A DNA stretch of 64,000 nucleotides from Desulforamulus hydrothermalis Lam5 = DSM 18033 (GCF_000315365.1 NZ_CAOS01000008.1:207352-271351); one strand, 5' to 3'. Positions 34,502-43,423 are shown, counted from the first letter of the stretch. A program made the numbers and translations. Notes: generated by a model from the sequence alone, not told the origin.

Positions 34502-36934
34502 TTATTGAATTTCTAAACTGCTTATTTCACCGTTATCAAGTTTAATAACTACATCCTCTCCTTCAAAATCCGAGAGATCATCCGCATCTATATCATCCCC
34601 GTCTTCGTCTTCAAGCTCTACGTCATCAGCAAAATACAGCTTGTGATCACCGTTATCCTGCCGCAGGATAATATAACTGCCGCGGGCATCTTTTAATTCA
34701 CCTTCTACAGTAATATCTTCGTCGTCAGTAATTTCTATTTTTTCAACCTCGTTGTCTTCTAAAGAAATTTTTACTACAGATCCAATAAGAATGTCTTCCA
34801 AATCAAGATCGTCATCGTCATCTTTTTCCACGATTACATTACTTGCCAGATCATATGTTTTGCTGGTACCGCTTCTTTTAATAGTTATTTCATCGTCGTC
34901 CATATCCAGTTTTGTAATCGTTCCCGTGTAATTGCCATTATTGCCGGATTCATCTGATATGGCAATAATAATCACTTCATCTTCATCGTTGTTAATTACT
35001 AATCTTACATAGTCACCTTCATTAATATCATCAAACTCTTTACTGCTACCATCTTCATAAACATCCACCTGACTTGATACATCATATGTTTCTTCATCAC
35101 CGTCATCTTTCTCTATGGTAATACTCCAGTTACCAGAAACATCCAGTTCGGTAACTTCACCCTCCAAAACTTCGTAGTCCATCACATCTATCCTGCTCAC
35201 ATCATCGCTGCTGTTAAGCTTGAGCTTTACATAATATCCTGTTCTAATATCTTCAAAATCAATACTGCCACCATCTTTATAAACATCAACACTGCTTGCT
35301 ACATTAAAGGTCTTTTTTGTACCGTCGGTTTGTTCAATCCTAATGCTCCAGGAACCGGTGTTATCAACCTCCAGCACTTCTCCTGCCAAACCGGAAGTAG
35401 ATGACGCATACTCAGAAAGTTGAATAACACTTGCTTTATTTTGGCTATTCAGTTCAATAGCAACAGCATCTCCATCATCAATATCCGACAGGTTTATAGA
35501 ACTACCGACCTTATCCTTTACCTTATAACCACTGGCCAGTTCAATTGTAAGCTCATAATCGTCACCGTCTTCAATGGTAATATTGGTTGAACCAACACTT
35601 ACAACCTCACCAAACAGCTTCTTCGGTTCGTTTAACGGCACGACAGCAGTCACTGTATTGCCTGTTTTGGTCAGAGCTACCCTTTGACCTCGGACCAACT
35701 GGTAGAAGGTACCGCTGACAGCAGACTTGTTAATTTCCTCACTGGTACCGTCATCATAACGAACCGTAAAATAATCCAGATACACGTTGATAACATAACC
35801 ACGGCTTTCATTGCCGGCAGGCAAACTGCTTAATAAGTAAATTTCTGTTATATTGCCGTTGGTTACCTTGATTTCCGCCCGGGCGCCTACGGTAAGGGCG
35901 GTCAAATCCCTGGCCTGGCCGTACTGACTGATTTTTACCGATGACGCCAGGGGCCAGCTTGTAAGGCTGCCGCCATCCGGCTGGAAGGACAAGGTGGGCT
36001 GGCCGCCCGCCGCAAGCCCCCGGATGGTACCTGTATAGCCGGTGGTGACAGACACACTGCTGCCCGCATCATTACCGGCGCTGAAGGCCAGATACGCTAT
36101 TTTCCCGGCCGTATCCAAAACCACTTTTACATATTCCCCTGCTTTAAAATCACCAAGCTGGCATCGCTTGCCCGCCCGGTATAACAGTGCTTCGTTGGCC
36201 ATGCTCCAAGTATAGTTTTGGCCGCCCTTGCTGACGGTTATTTTTTTGCCTGTGGCATCCACAGCCGTCAGCCGGGCAATAAAATATCTGTCAGGCTGCG
36301 GGTTTATCTTGCCGTTTTCAACCAACCGGGCAATAATGGCCGCCATTTCCGCCCGGGTTACATTGGCATTGGGATCAAAGGTATTGTCGGTACGGCCGGC
36401 CATAATGCCGTGCTTGACAGCAGCTGCCACATAGGGCTGAAAACCTGCGGGAATGGCCCCTTTATCCTTAAAATCCAACTGATAGCCGTCTGCCGAGAGT
36501 TTCAGGGCATTGGCAAACAATACGGCAATCTCCGCCCGGGAAGCCGGCTTTTTGGGCTGAATGCTGGGAATACCTGTTTTAGATATATAACCTTTATCCG
36601 CCGCAAAAGCCACATTGCGCTGGGCCCAGGCAGGAAAACCGGCCGGAAAGTTGTATCCCCCTTGGGACATGCCGTAGCTGTCAGCTTCTTTGCGGTGGCC
36701 CAGTGCGCGGTTAAGAAAAATGATGGCCTCAACTTGGGTCACCGAATCCTTGGGCGCAAAAATACCGTTGCCCCGTCCCCCCACCAGTTCGGCAGCACTG
36801 CATTCAGCCACTGCCTGTTCCCACCACTTGCCGGAAGTATCTTTAAACAGGTAAGGGGAAGCCGCCCAGGCGGGTGCCAAGATGCCCAGGACAAGCACCA
36901 GAGTAATCATCAAACGCCAAATTTTGATCAACAT
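34502..36934 (-). CDS. SLH-domain surface protein with acidic tandem repeats
   Basis: 810 residues, exported. Signal peptide MLIKIWRLMITLVLVLGILA. Three S-layer homology modules (about 25-200; KDTSGKWWEQAVAECSAAEL, FPAGFPAWAQRNVAFAADKG, FKDKGAIPAGFQPYVAAAVK) should bind cell-wall polymer. After a linker of beta domains comes a C-terminal array of four to five repeats of about 70 residues with the pattern W-S-I-x-I-E...F-x-D-I...G-x-Y-V-x-L; the later repeats become increasingly Asp/Glu rich (EKDDDDDLDLEDI). A Ca2+-binding role is inferred. Start chosen by GGGGGG 5 nt upstream; the longer TTG frame begins before any ribosome site. Confidence 0.88.
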   Translation of the reverse strand: MLIKIWRLMITLVLVLGILAPAWAASPYLFKDTSGKWWEQAVAECSAAELVGGRGNGIFAPKDSVTQVEAIIFLNRALGHRKEADSYGMSQGGYNFPAGFPAWAQRNVAFAADKGYISKTGIPSIQPKKPASRAEIAVLFANALKLSADGYQLDFKDKGAIPAGFQPYVAAAVKHGIMAGRTDNTFDPNANVTRAEMAAIIARLVENGKINPQPDRYFIARLTAVDATGKKITVSKGGQNYTWSMANEALLYRAGKRCQLGDFKAGEYVKVVLDTAGKIAYLAFSAGNDAGSSVSVTTGYTGTIRGLAAGGQPTLSFQPDGGSLTSWPLASSVKISQYGQARDLTALTVGARAEIKVTNGNITEIYLLSSLPAGNESRGYVINVYLDYFTVRYDDGTSEEINKSAVSGTFYQLVRGQRVALTKTGNTVTAVVPLNEPKKLFGEVVSVGSTNITIEDGDDYELTIELASGYKVKDKVGSSINLSDIDDGDAVAIELNSQNKASVIQLSEYASSTSGLAGEVLEVDNTGSWSIRIEQTDGTKKTFNVASSVDVYKDGGSIDFEDIRTGYYVKLKLNSSDDVSRIDVMDYEVLEGEVTELDVSGNWSITIEKDDGDEETYDVSSQVDVYEDGSSKEFDDINEGDYVRLVINNDEDEVIIIAISDESGNNGNYTGTITKLDMDDDEITIKRSGTSKTYDLASNVIVEKDDDDDLDLEDILIGSVVKISLEDNEVEKIEITDDEDITVEGELKDARGSYIILRQDNGDHKLYFADDVELEDEDGDDIDADDLSDFEGEDVVIKLDNGEISSLEIQ

Positions 36935-37169
36935 CAATACCCCCCTTGGGTTGAACCAGTCGGATGCCCGCTTGGGGCAACAGGTATCCGACTGGGCCAA
37001 CAATTTAAATATGCTTTTCCTATGCTTATTTCGGTGCAGAACCCACAATTCCTGTCCCAAATGGAAATTAAATGGTATAGGCAGAGATAAATAGGAATTT
37101 AAGCTGCCATGTCGAACTGATATTTATGGAAATAATATGCTCGGGGTATATAATCCAAGGAGGTAAACT

Positions 37170-37403
37170 ATGCATTACGACTTTAAAGAAGCCTTCAACC
37201 GCATCGGTCAGCAGCTGGATGAACTAACCAACGAAAGAATTGCAAAGCTGCAGCGGTTAAGTGAGGAAGGTAAAATTGATTTTGCCCAACTGGCCAATGA
37301 AACCTTAAACGAAATGATTAACAGCAACATCCGGGTAACCGTTAAAGTTCTTGAGGAATACCACCAAAAACTGATGCGGCATCTGGCCGAAAAAGGTTTG
37401 TAA
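37170..37403 (+). CDS. Small helical protein, 77 residues, unknown
   Basis: ATG after AAGGAGG. Entirely helical and charged: FNRIGQQLDELTNERIAKLQ and then NETLNEMINSNIRVTVKVLE. No Cys, no membrane segment. I do not recognise the family; coiled-coil dimer is plausible. Isolated between the SLH gene and an epimerase gene. Confidence 0.72.
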   Translation: MHYDFKEAFNRIGQQLDELTNERIAKLQRLSEEGKIDFAQLANETLNEMINSNIRVTVKVLEEYHQKLMRHLAEKGL

Positions 37404-37421
37404 ACGCCTCGGCCGGCCGCT

Positions 37422-38357
37422 TTAGCAGTTTTGAACCGGCAATAAACTAACAGAAGCCGCCAGGGCTGATGCAATATCCGGGTAGCTAAAAGGGATTTGC
37501 ATTTCCAACAGTTTCTTTGGCCTTACTCTTTGTCCCTGCAGCAACAGCTCCCAAGCCATGTCTCCGAAAAGCAGGCCGGCTACCCAGGCAGGCAGCCGGG
37601 TCCGGCAAGTTTTACCCAAAACCCGTGCCAGGTGCCGGTGCATCTCAGCCACTGTCACTGCCTGTGGACTGCAAAGGTTAAAAGCCCCCTGAAAGCGCTC
37701 ATCCGCTAAGGCCAGCGTCATAATACGCACCAGGTCAATCAGCTGAATCCAGGATACCCACTGTTTGCCGTCGCCGATATAGCCACCCAGCCCCCAGCGG
37801 TAGGGCATTATAATTTTTTCTAACACCCCTCCGCCGGCACCCAGGACAATACCAAAACGGCAGCGGGCCACCCGTACCCCTAAATCCTCAGCGGCTCCGG
37901 CCTCCTGCTCCCAGGCGCGGCAAACAGCGGCCAGAAAACCTTCCCCCGGCGGGCTTGTTTCATCGAATACATTACTGGCATGGCAGCCGTAATAACCCAC
38001 CGCCGAAGCATTCAGCAGCACTCGCGGATAAGGCCGGCCGGCTGCTCGATTCCTTATCATGCTTTGCACTATTTGGCGGGTTACCTGCAGCCGGCTGGAT
38101 AAAATCAGGTCCTTTACCCGTTTGTTCCAACGTCCGGCGGCAATATTATAACCGGCCAGGTTTACCACTGCGTCAACCCGGCTGATCAGATCCGCCGGCA
38201 AAAGTTGGCCCTGCTCAGGCATCTTGACAAAACTGACCTCTTGCTGCGCCGGCATTGCACGATGCACACATAAGATGACCCGGTGGTTATGTTTAACAAG
38301 TTCCTTCACCAGGGCGTTTCCCACAAACCCTGTGCCCCCGGTTATTAAAACCTCCAT
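37422..38357 (-). CDS. TIGR01777-type NAD-dependent epimerase/SDR protein
   Basis: 311 residues. Rossmann motif TGGTGFVGNALVKELVKHNH (about 6), GYNIAAGRWNKRVKDLILSS (about 68) and NASAVGYYGCHASNVFDE (about 116) with the catalytic Tyr of extended SDRs; FNLCSPQAVTVAEM follows. This group (YfcH-like) is of unknown substrate. It lies before the tRNA cluster. Confidence 0.9.
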   Translation of the reverse strand: MEVLITGGTGFVGNALVKELVKHNHRVILCVHRAMPAQQEVSFVKMPEQGQLLPADLISRVDAVVNLAGYNIAAGRWNKRVKDLILSSRLQVTRQIVQSMIRNRAAGRPYPRVLLNASAVGYYGCHASNVFDETSPPGEGFLAAVCRAWEQEAGAAEDLGVRVARCRFGIVLGAGGGVLEKIIMPYRWGLGGYIGDGKQWVSWIQLIDLVRIMTLALADERFQGAFNLCSPQAVTVAEMHRHLARVLGKTCRTRLPAWVAGLLFGDMAWELLLQGQRVRPKKLLEMQIPFSYPDIASALAASVSLLPVQNC

Positions 38358-38390
38358 GGCCCGCTCCCCCTTCGCTCAGGCGGATTACAA

Positions 38391-38421
38391 AAAAGGAACC
38401 GCAATTTGTGCAGTTCCTTTT
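38391..38421 (-). terminator. Terminator of the tRNA cluster
   Basis: AAAAGGAAC, loop, GTTCCTTTT stem; on the minus strand it follows tRNA-Thr(CGT) within 4 bp and ends in a T6 run. Confidence 0.85.
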
Positions 38422-38424
38422 GTC

Positions 38425-38500
38425 TGGAGCCGACGATGGGACTTGAACCCACGACCTGCTGATTACGAATCAGCTGCTCTACCGGCTGAGCTACGTCGGC
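38425..38500 (-). tRNA. tRNA-Thr (CGT anticodon)
   Basis: 76 nt including encoded CCA. Acceptor GCCGACG/CGTCGGC, anticodon stem GCTGA/TCAGC with loop TTCGTAA, reading ACG codons. Discriminator T. Confidence 0.95.
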
Positions 38501-38545
38501 CTGGCAAATGCCACAAGTGAAATTGTCTGTTGCATCCATTGCTAT

Positions 38546-38578
38546 AAAGGAGTTTTACCGCAACGGTAAAACTCCTTT
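38546..38578 (-). terminator. Hairpin between the two tRNA-Thr genes
   Basis: AAAGGAGTTTTACCG, CAA loop, CGGTAAAACTCCTTT. Perfect 15 bp stem; on the minus strand it follows tRNA-Thr(GGT). May be a terminator or processing site within the tRNA array. Confidence 0.6.
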
Positions 38579-38581
38579 GTT

Positions 38582-38657
38582 TGGAGCTGCTAACCGGGAT
38601 TGAACCGGTGACCTTATCCTTACCAAGGATACGCTCTACCTACTGAGCTATAGCAGC
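38582..38657 (-). tRNA. tRNA-Thr (GGT anticodon)
   Basis: 76 nt with encoded CCA. Acceptor GCTGCTA/TAGCAGC, anticodon stem TATCC/GGATA with loop TTGGTAA, reading ACC/ACU. Confidence 0.95.
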
Positions 38658-38662
38658 ATATA

Positions 38663-38738
<76 letters not shown>

Positions 38739-38859
38739 GTTGACAAGAAATATCTTAGCAGAAATAAAGCCAAGAGTCAATTGCCAAAAATATTTCAATT
38801 ATCCTTTAAAGTTTGTTACAAAAACTACAGGATCAATTAAACATTGACCCTGTAAAAAT

Positions 38860-38936
38860 TGGCGGAGCTGACGGGAGTCGAACCCGCGATCTCCTGCGTG
38901 ACAGGCAGGCATGTTAGGCCTCTACACCACAGCTCC
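38860..38936 (-). tRNA. tRNA-Asp (GTC anticodon)
   Basis: 77 nt with CCA. Acceptor GGAGCTG/CAGCTCC and discriminator G, anticodon stem CCTGC/GCAGG with loop CTGTCAC. Confidence 0.95.
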
Positions 38937-38944
38937 CGGTATAA

Positions 38945-39020
<76 letters not shown>

Positions 39021-39210
39021 ACAGCGACTGACAAGAAGTATATTATCAAATTATTTTCTTTAAGTCAACATGTTTGTCTAAGGTTTTGCATTTTAATTTA
39101 GTGTTGATATTAACTTTTGCTTAATGGCAATCAAGCAAATTGACAAAATATTTTTGTTTTTTCAAAAGGGTTTTGGCCCGCTTTACAGAAGTTGTTATGG
39201 GGTGATAAAT

Positions 39211-39297
39211 ATGGGCAAATTGTTGCTTATTTTGGCGGTTATCGGCATTATAATTTTATCCAGGTGGTCCAAGCGCAGCAAATGGGACGATGAGTAA
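39211..39297 (+). CDS. Tiny membrane peptide, 28 residues
   Basis: MGKLLLILAVIGIIILSRWS then a basic/acidic tail. One transmembrane helix of about 17 residues followed by RWSKRSKWDDE. Spaced from the GGGGTGAT ribosome site by 5 nt. Too short for homology calls; a real peptide is plausible because of the site and the clean single-helix pattern. It ends 6 bp before the convergent 39304-40137 gene. Confidence 0.45.
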   Translation: MGKLLLILAVIGIIILSRWSKRSKWDDE

Positions 39298-39303
39298 TGC
39301 CTG

Positions 39304-40137
39304 TCACTTATTCCGGACGTCGGTGATTAACAGGTTGCCTTCCTTATCCCTGTGCAGCGTATAAACCCGCACCTCAAACTCTGTCATGTTATCCTCCCAC
39401 CACAGAGGTAATTTTGCTTCCACCTTTGCTCCGGTATCGGTTAATTCGATCACTGCCAGTTCCTTGCTGTAAAGCAGGGGTGTTGATCCTTCCGTGTAAA
39501 ATCCAATATAACGGCCGTTTCGTGACCCGGCTGTCCAGAGGCTTTCAATCAGCTGCCGGGACCAGTGCCGCCCCAATAAATTGATTAGATCATCTTTGGT
39601 AACCAGTTGCGGCGAGGGAGCAATATTATGTTGGGTCAGAAAGCCCTGGTTGTTATAATACTCAGCCCGCATCATTTGCCGGTCGGCAGCCAGCAAATGG
39701 CGAATCACACCTTCCCCGGTCAACTGTGGTTTGCTGAATAACACCAACCGGTCTGAACCGTCGGGACGGGGGTTTTGCAGGTCTAACAATTCAACCAGGT
39801 CTTGTGCGCTGAGAAAAGTTTTGCCCATAATCACTTGCGGAGCAGCCGCTAAGCTTTTTTCCTTACCGTTAACCGTTAAGCCGGGCTCCCACAGGCGGAT
39901 TTCAATTTGCTGATGTTTTTTTTGAGCTAAAACTATACCCGTTTCCCAATCGCCCGTCAGGGTATAACCTAACTCTTCAAATACCGGCCTGATGGGAAGC
40001 ATCAGGCGACCCTCAATGATAACAGGCTCCCCGCCGGCTAACAGCTTGCCGTCCAACTCCGGGGCCGTAGCCGCATAAACCGGTAGCAAAGGGTATGACA
40101 GCATAACCAAAAGCAGCAGCAGAAACTTTTTGTGCAT
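39304..40137 (-). CDS. Secreted protein with copper-amine-oxidase-N (stalk) domain
   Basis: 277 residues. Signal peptide KKFLLLLLVMLSYPLLPVYA, then the CuAO-N1 fold (LMLPIRPVFEELGYTLTGDW, TVNGKEKSLAAAPQVIMGKT, FLSAQDLVELLDL). Such stalk domains are common on clostridial secreted proteins and lack catalytic copper residues. Residues about 150-277 form an unassigned domain that could handle extracellular stress or wall structure. ATG follows GAGGTGA. Single gene. Confidence 0.82.
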   Translation of the reverse strand: MHKKFLLLLLVMLSYPLLPVYAATAPELDGKLLAGGEPVIIEGRLMLPIRPVFEELGYTLTGDWETGIVLAQKKHQQIEIRLWEPGLTVNGKEKSLAAAPQVIMGKTFLSAQDLVELLDLQNPRPDGSDRLVLFSKPQLTGEGVIRHLLAADRQMMRAEYYNNQGFLTQHNIAPSPQLVTKDDLINLLGRHWSRQLIESLWTAGSRNGRYIGFYTEGSTPLLYSKELAVIELTDTGAKVEAKLPLWWEDNMTEFEVRVYTLHRDKEGNLLITDVRNK

Positions 40138-40224
40138 AAAATCACCTCACTAAATATTGCTCTGAGGTAAATTTTATGCACATTTATTTCCATTTATTAC
40201 CATTTAATATATATATATTTGTCT

Positions 40225-40253
40225 AAAAAACAAACCGGTTACCGGCCGGTTTG
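40225..40253 (-). terminator. Terminator of EamA-ogt
   Basis: CAAACCGG, loop CCGGTAA region, CCGGTTTG and then T6 on the minus strand; overlaps the ogt stop codon. Confidence 0.85.
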
Positions 40254-40772
40254 ATAAGGTATATTTTCCAGCTGCAAAAGTTTTTCTTTCCAGGTCAGGC
40301 CGTAGCTAAAGCCTCCTAATCTCCCGTCAGCAGCCAGCACCCGGTGACAGGGCACCACCGGCGGCCAGGGGTTGGCCGCCACAGCTCCCCCCACCGCTCT
40401 GGCCCCTTTGGGGCAGCCGATACGCCGGGCAATCTCACCATAACTGACGGTTTGGCCGTAAGGAATCTCTTTAACTTCCTTTAATACCCGTTGCTGAAAA
40501 GCAGTTAACCCGGACCAAAAAAGCGGCAGATCGAAGACAACCCGCTGCCCGGCAAAATAGTTGGCCAGGGCTTGTGCCAGCCGCTGCCAGGGTTCATTGG
40601 CCGCCGCTTCAGCTGCCTGTGTTATGGCAGCTTCACTTAATTTTAAATAACCGGCCAGGGTTGTTACCGCCTGCTGCGGGTTGTCATGGGGCAGGGTAAC
40701 TCCGGCCAGCAGGCCCTCCTGCCAGGCTGCCGCCGACCAACCCCAACCGGTTTGTATTAATTGAAGGTTCAT
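40239..40772 (-). CDS. ogt: Methylated-DNA-[protein]-cysteine S-methyltransferase
   Basis: 177 residues. Suicide DNA-repair protein for O6-methylguanine. Active site PPVVPCHRVLAADGRLGGF (Cys about 142), and upstream RIGCPKGARAVGGA helix and PYGQTVSYGEIA. ATG overlaps the TGA of the EamA gene by 4 bp, so the two are coupled. Confidence 0.95.
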   Translation of the reverse strand: MNLQLIQTGWGWSAAAWQEGLLAGVTLPHDNPQQAVTTLAGYLKLSEAAITQAAEAAANEPWQRLAQALANYFAGQRVVFDLPLFWSGLTAFQQRVLKEVKEIPYGQTVSYGEIARRIGCPKGARAVGGAVAANPWPPVVPCHRVLAADGRLGGFSYGLTWKEKLLQLENIPYQTGR

Positions 40773-41695
40773 GCTGTATCCCCCGTCTCAATAGCAGAGT
40801 TAGCAGTTATTGCCTCTTGTCGCTGGGAGTTAATAAAGATGTACAGCCCTATAAGAATCATAAAGCCTCCGGCCAATTGCAAAAAACCGGGTACTTCGTT
40901 AAAAATGAAGTACGCCAGCACGGTGGCCCCCACCGGTTCACCCAGGGTACTGACGGATACCACAGCCGCTTTAACATACTTGAGGGCCCAGTTAAAAAGG
41001 GAATGCCCGCAAATGGTGGGAACAACGGCCAAGCAAACAAACCACAGCCAGGTCATAGCCGGGTAAGGGTAAAAAGAGGTGCCGCTTACCAGGTTTAAAG
41101 CAACCAAGACCAGGGCGGCTGCTCCGTATACCAAAAAAGTGTAGGGCAACAGTGCCATGCGGACCCTTAAATGACGGCCAATTAAAACATAGCCGGCCAC
41201 AAAAACCGCCCCCGCAAAGGCCAGCAGGTCGCCCCAAAGGGCCCCGCCGCCCAACCGCAAATCATGCAGGCCTATCAATACAGTACCTGCCAGGGCCACA
41301 GCCGCTCCCAGCAGACCTGCCTTGCCGATACCTTCCCGGTAAAGCAGGTACCCGCCGCTGATAACAAAAAGCGGCTGCATGGCCACTAAAACTGTAGAAC
41401 TGGCTACAGAGGTGTAATGCAGCGAGGTGATCCACACCGCAAAGTGCAAAGCCAGCAATACCCCGGCCAAACAGGCCAAGGCAAGGTCAGCCCGGCTGAT
41501 CCGCCGCAATTCCCGGCGGCCGCTGAAATATGTGGGAACCGCCAGCAGCAATACGGTAAATCCCAGCCGATAGGCGGCAATAATCAGCGGCGGGGCTTCC
41601 GCCAGCTTGGTAAAAATACTGGAAAAACCTGCCGCCAGAACGCCCAGCAGCACTACCAGATAGGGATTAATAAGCGGCTGTCCCGTCCCCCGCAT
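40769..41695 (-). CDS. EamA-family (DMT) transporter
   Basis: 308 residues with ten predicted membrane segments and two EamA repeats. YLVVLLGVLAAGFSSIFTKL opens the first and WGDLLAFAGAVFVAGYVLIG the second, with LAVVPTICGHSLFNWALKYV late. Substrate unknown. GGCGGTG precedes the ATG. Translationally coupled to ogt. Not similar by eye to the second EamA at 56639. Confidence 0.88.
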   Translation of the reverse strand: MRGTGQPLINPYLVVLLGVLAAGFSSIFTKLAEAPPLIIAAYRLGFTVLLLAVPTYFSGRRELRRISRADLALACLAGVLLALHFAVWITSLHYTSVASSTVLVAMQPLFVISGGYLLYREGIGKAGLLGAAVALAGTVLIGLHDLRLGGGALWGDLLAFAGAVFVAGYVLIGRHLRVRMALLPYTFLVYGAAALVLVALNLVSGTSFYPYPAMTWLWFVCLAVVPTICGHSLFNWALKYVKAAVVSVSTLGEPVGATVLAYFIFNEVPGFLQLAGGFMILIGLYIFINSQRQEAITANSAIETGDTA

Positions 41696-41850
41696 TGCAG
41701 CACCGCCTTCCTAAATTTACTTAAAACCAACTAAATTTAGTCTGTTCTGCAAAGGCCCCCGGTTTCCTGCCGCCATCCGGCCTATTTGCAAAACAGCGCC
41801 TGCCTCTCAGACCGGAAGTCTATACCGGTGCCTGCTTTGTTTGGTTTGCC

Positions 41851-42534
41851 TTAAGGCCCGTTCTGACCGGCCGGCTGCCTTGCGGTGGCAGCGGTTATTT
41901 TGTCAATAGCTGCACCGGCCAGATAAGCCACCTGCCGTATCGCCAGGCCGCCGTCTTCATACATCTCCACCTCGCTCCGGTCATCCAGCAGCCGGTTCAG
42001 CTCCGTGAGGGCTGAGCGGGCAGACGAGCCCAGCTGTCCCAGAGCCCAAGCGGCATAACCCCGCACCTCCGCTGCGGGGTGAGTTAGCGAGTTGATTAAT
42101 AAAGGTATAAACTCCTGCACCAGATCCGGTCGCCGCTGGCCAATCCTGCCCAGCGCCCAGGCAATGCCCCGGTGAAAAATTTCTTCTGCCGCAGCATTAA
42201 CAACAATCGGCACAAATTCGCCAAACAAATCCGGCCGGCGATAAATAATCTCCCCCACCGCCTCCGGGGCACTCCAGTTTGAGTTGCCGGATTCGTCATT
42301 CATAGACCAGAGCAGCCGCCGGATAATTTCCCGCACGCTTTCCGGCTCCTTAAGGGCCAGTGCTTCGGCAACCCGCCCGAGACCCTCAATGGCCTGCCAC
42401 CGCCGGAGACCGTACGGATGGTAAAAACAGCGAAACAAATATTTAACGGCAGCCCGGTTTTGTACCGCCAGGTCAGCTAATTCTTCGTGTTGATGCCGGC
42501 TTAACAGTTTTTCTGTTGCTTCCCGCAGACCCAT
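41851..42534 (-). CDS. HEAT-repeat protein (DVU0298-like)
   Basis: 227 residues of helical repeats: RRWQAIEGLGRVAEALALKE, GEFVPIVVNAAAEEIFHRGI, RGYAAWALGQLGSSARSALT. The WSMNDESGNSNWSAPEAVGE segment between repeats is distinctive of a group found in sulfate reducers. Protein-protein scaffolding assumed. ATG follows GAGGTGA; the upstream longer frame has no ribosome site. Confidence 0.85.
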   Translation of the reverse strand: MGLREATEKLLSRHQHEELADLAVQNRAAVKYLFRCFYHPYGLRRWQAIEGLGRVAEALALKEPESVREIIRRLLWSMNDESGNSNWSAPEAVGEIIYRRPDLFGEFVPIVVNAAAEEIFHRGIAWALGRIGQRRPDLVQEFIPLLINSLTHPAAEVRGYAAWALGQLGSSARSALTELNRLLDDRSEVEMYEDGGLAIRQVAYLAGAAIDKITAATARQPAGQNGP

Positions 42535-42680
42535 TGCTTTCACCTCGTTAACAGACTGGTAAAAACATTGTATCACAAATGTGGTACTAAGTTATAAACC
42601 AGGGCTAACCAACCTCATACAAATAGATTAAAAGCACCATTTGCGGGGTGCCGCAAACCTGCGCTAAATTTATTAAAGGG

Positions 42681-42726
42681 AATCCTAAAACCACCCGGCC
42701 TTTGTTTGTTGCTGCCTTTACAGTCA
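42681..42726 (-). mobile_element. Remnant of the fold-back repeat, copy I (one end)
   Basis: AAAACCACCCGGCCTTTG, then TTTACAGTCAG matches the right end of the family (AAAACCACCT.. TTTGTCTACAGTCTG). The other end is not recognisable. It abuts the hairpin 42727-42753 (AACAGAGGAG/CTCCTCTGTT), again a terminator. Confidence 0.55.
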
Positions 42727-42753
42727 GAACAGAGGAGATTGCCTCCTCTGTTC
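42727..42753 (-). terminator. Terminator hairpin of the 45-codon gene
   Basis: AACAGAGGAG, loop GATTG, CCTCCTCTGTT. It is 8 bp past the stop codon of the small gene, and its far side touches a repeat-element end. Confidence 0.6.
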
Positions 42754-42760
42754 CAAAATG

Positions 42761-42898
42761 CTAAGCCATCGGGGTTCCCTGTGCATAATCATCAGTGGGA
42801 TCATAACCGTAGAGCCGTTCTTGCCCGGTTTTCCGGGTTATTTGTCTGGCAATTCTGGCTGCTTCCTGTCGGTTAATCCGCCCTGTCTGTTTCTTCAC
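42761..42898 (-). CDS. Short basic protein, 45 residues, unknown
   Basis: Begins at GTG, seven nt after GGAGG: (M)KKQTGRINRQEAARIARQ, then ITRKTGQERLYGYDPTDDYA and GTPMA. Arg/Lys/Gln-rich helix followed by an acidic tail. Coding is supported by the ribosome site and the terminator directly after the stop. No homolog recognised. Confidence 0.55.
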   Translation of the reverse strand: MKKQTGRINRQEAARIARQITRKTGQERLYGYDPTDDYAQGTPMA

Positions 42899-42972
42899 AC
42901 AGAAACCTCCTTTGTTTCAGGCTTATGCTTATTTTGTCCCGTCTCAAGGGGATCATACATGCCGCTGAAAGG

Positions 42973-42987
42973 CCGCAAAAGCGGCCT
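42973..42987 (+). repeat. Left copy of the 15 bp terminator-core duplication (locus D)
   Basis: CCGCAAAAGCGGCCT, the core of the hairpin AAAGGCCGC-AAAA-GCGGCCTTT, repeated at 43253-43267 on the far side of copy D. Confidence 0.88.
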
Positions 42988-43252
42988 CAGGATGTAAACA
43001 AAGGTTGTAAGATAAAGCGAGGTGGTTTTATGATCCCCTGTCGGCGACTTGTCGAAGCACCGGCCACAGCACTTGATGAGCGAAAGGAGCCATTGGGGTG
43101 GCGCCCTCAGGAAGTGGGCGCCAGCCGAACCGGGCCAGGATGGCCCGTTTGAGGCGACCCCAAGGGCGACCGGAGCGAATCATAGTGCTGTCGGTGCGTA
43201 GACCGGAGCCAAAGGGGATCATAAACCACCGGTAATGTTTGCCTACACTCTG
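42988..43252 (-). mobile_element. Fold-back repeat, copy D (full-length, 265 bp)
   Basis: Same length and layout as copy C, about 15 substitutions apart. Ends CAGGATGTAAACAAAG and TTTGCCTACACTCTG. The inner hairpin GGCGCCC/GGGCGCC is kept though its loop differs. Inserted in the hairpin of an orphan terminator between the HEAT/45-codon genes and speE. Confidence 0.92.
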
Positions 43253-43267
43253 CCGCAAAAGCGGCCT
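43253..43267 (+). repeat. Right copy of the 15 bp terminator-core duplication (locus D)
   Basis: Identical to 42973-42987; on this side the hairpin continues into TTTGTTTG. Confidence 0.88.
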
Positions 43268-43380
43268 TTGTTTGAAAACCGTGTTGGCAAACGCATTTAA
43301 TATTTTTGTAAGGCCCTTGTAACCATGTTGTGATAACCATGCTTTACACTAATATTTAGACAACCACCCTCCTCTGTTCT

Positions 43381-43406
43381 GGGTTCCTGGCCGGAACCCT
43401 TTTTTA
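43381..43406 (+). terminator. Rho-independent terminator upstream of speE
   Basis: GGGTTC, loop CTGGCC, GGAACCC then T6. Ends 18 bp before the -35 of speE. No annotated gene ends just before it, so it stops read-through from the 42.9-43.3 kb region or an unrecognised short RNA. Confidence 0.75.
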
Positions 43407-43423
43407 TGTTTTATATTCTATGC

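Noticed and set aside
36218..37090. 290-codon plus-strand frame opposite the SLH gene
   Set aside because: Antisense to the SLH gene and its leader; composition follows the opposite strand.
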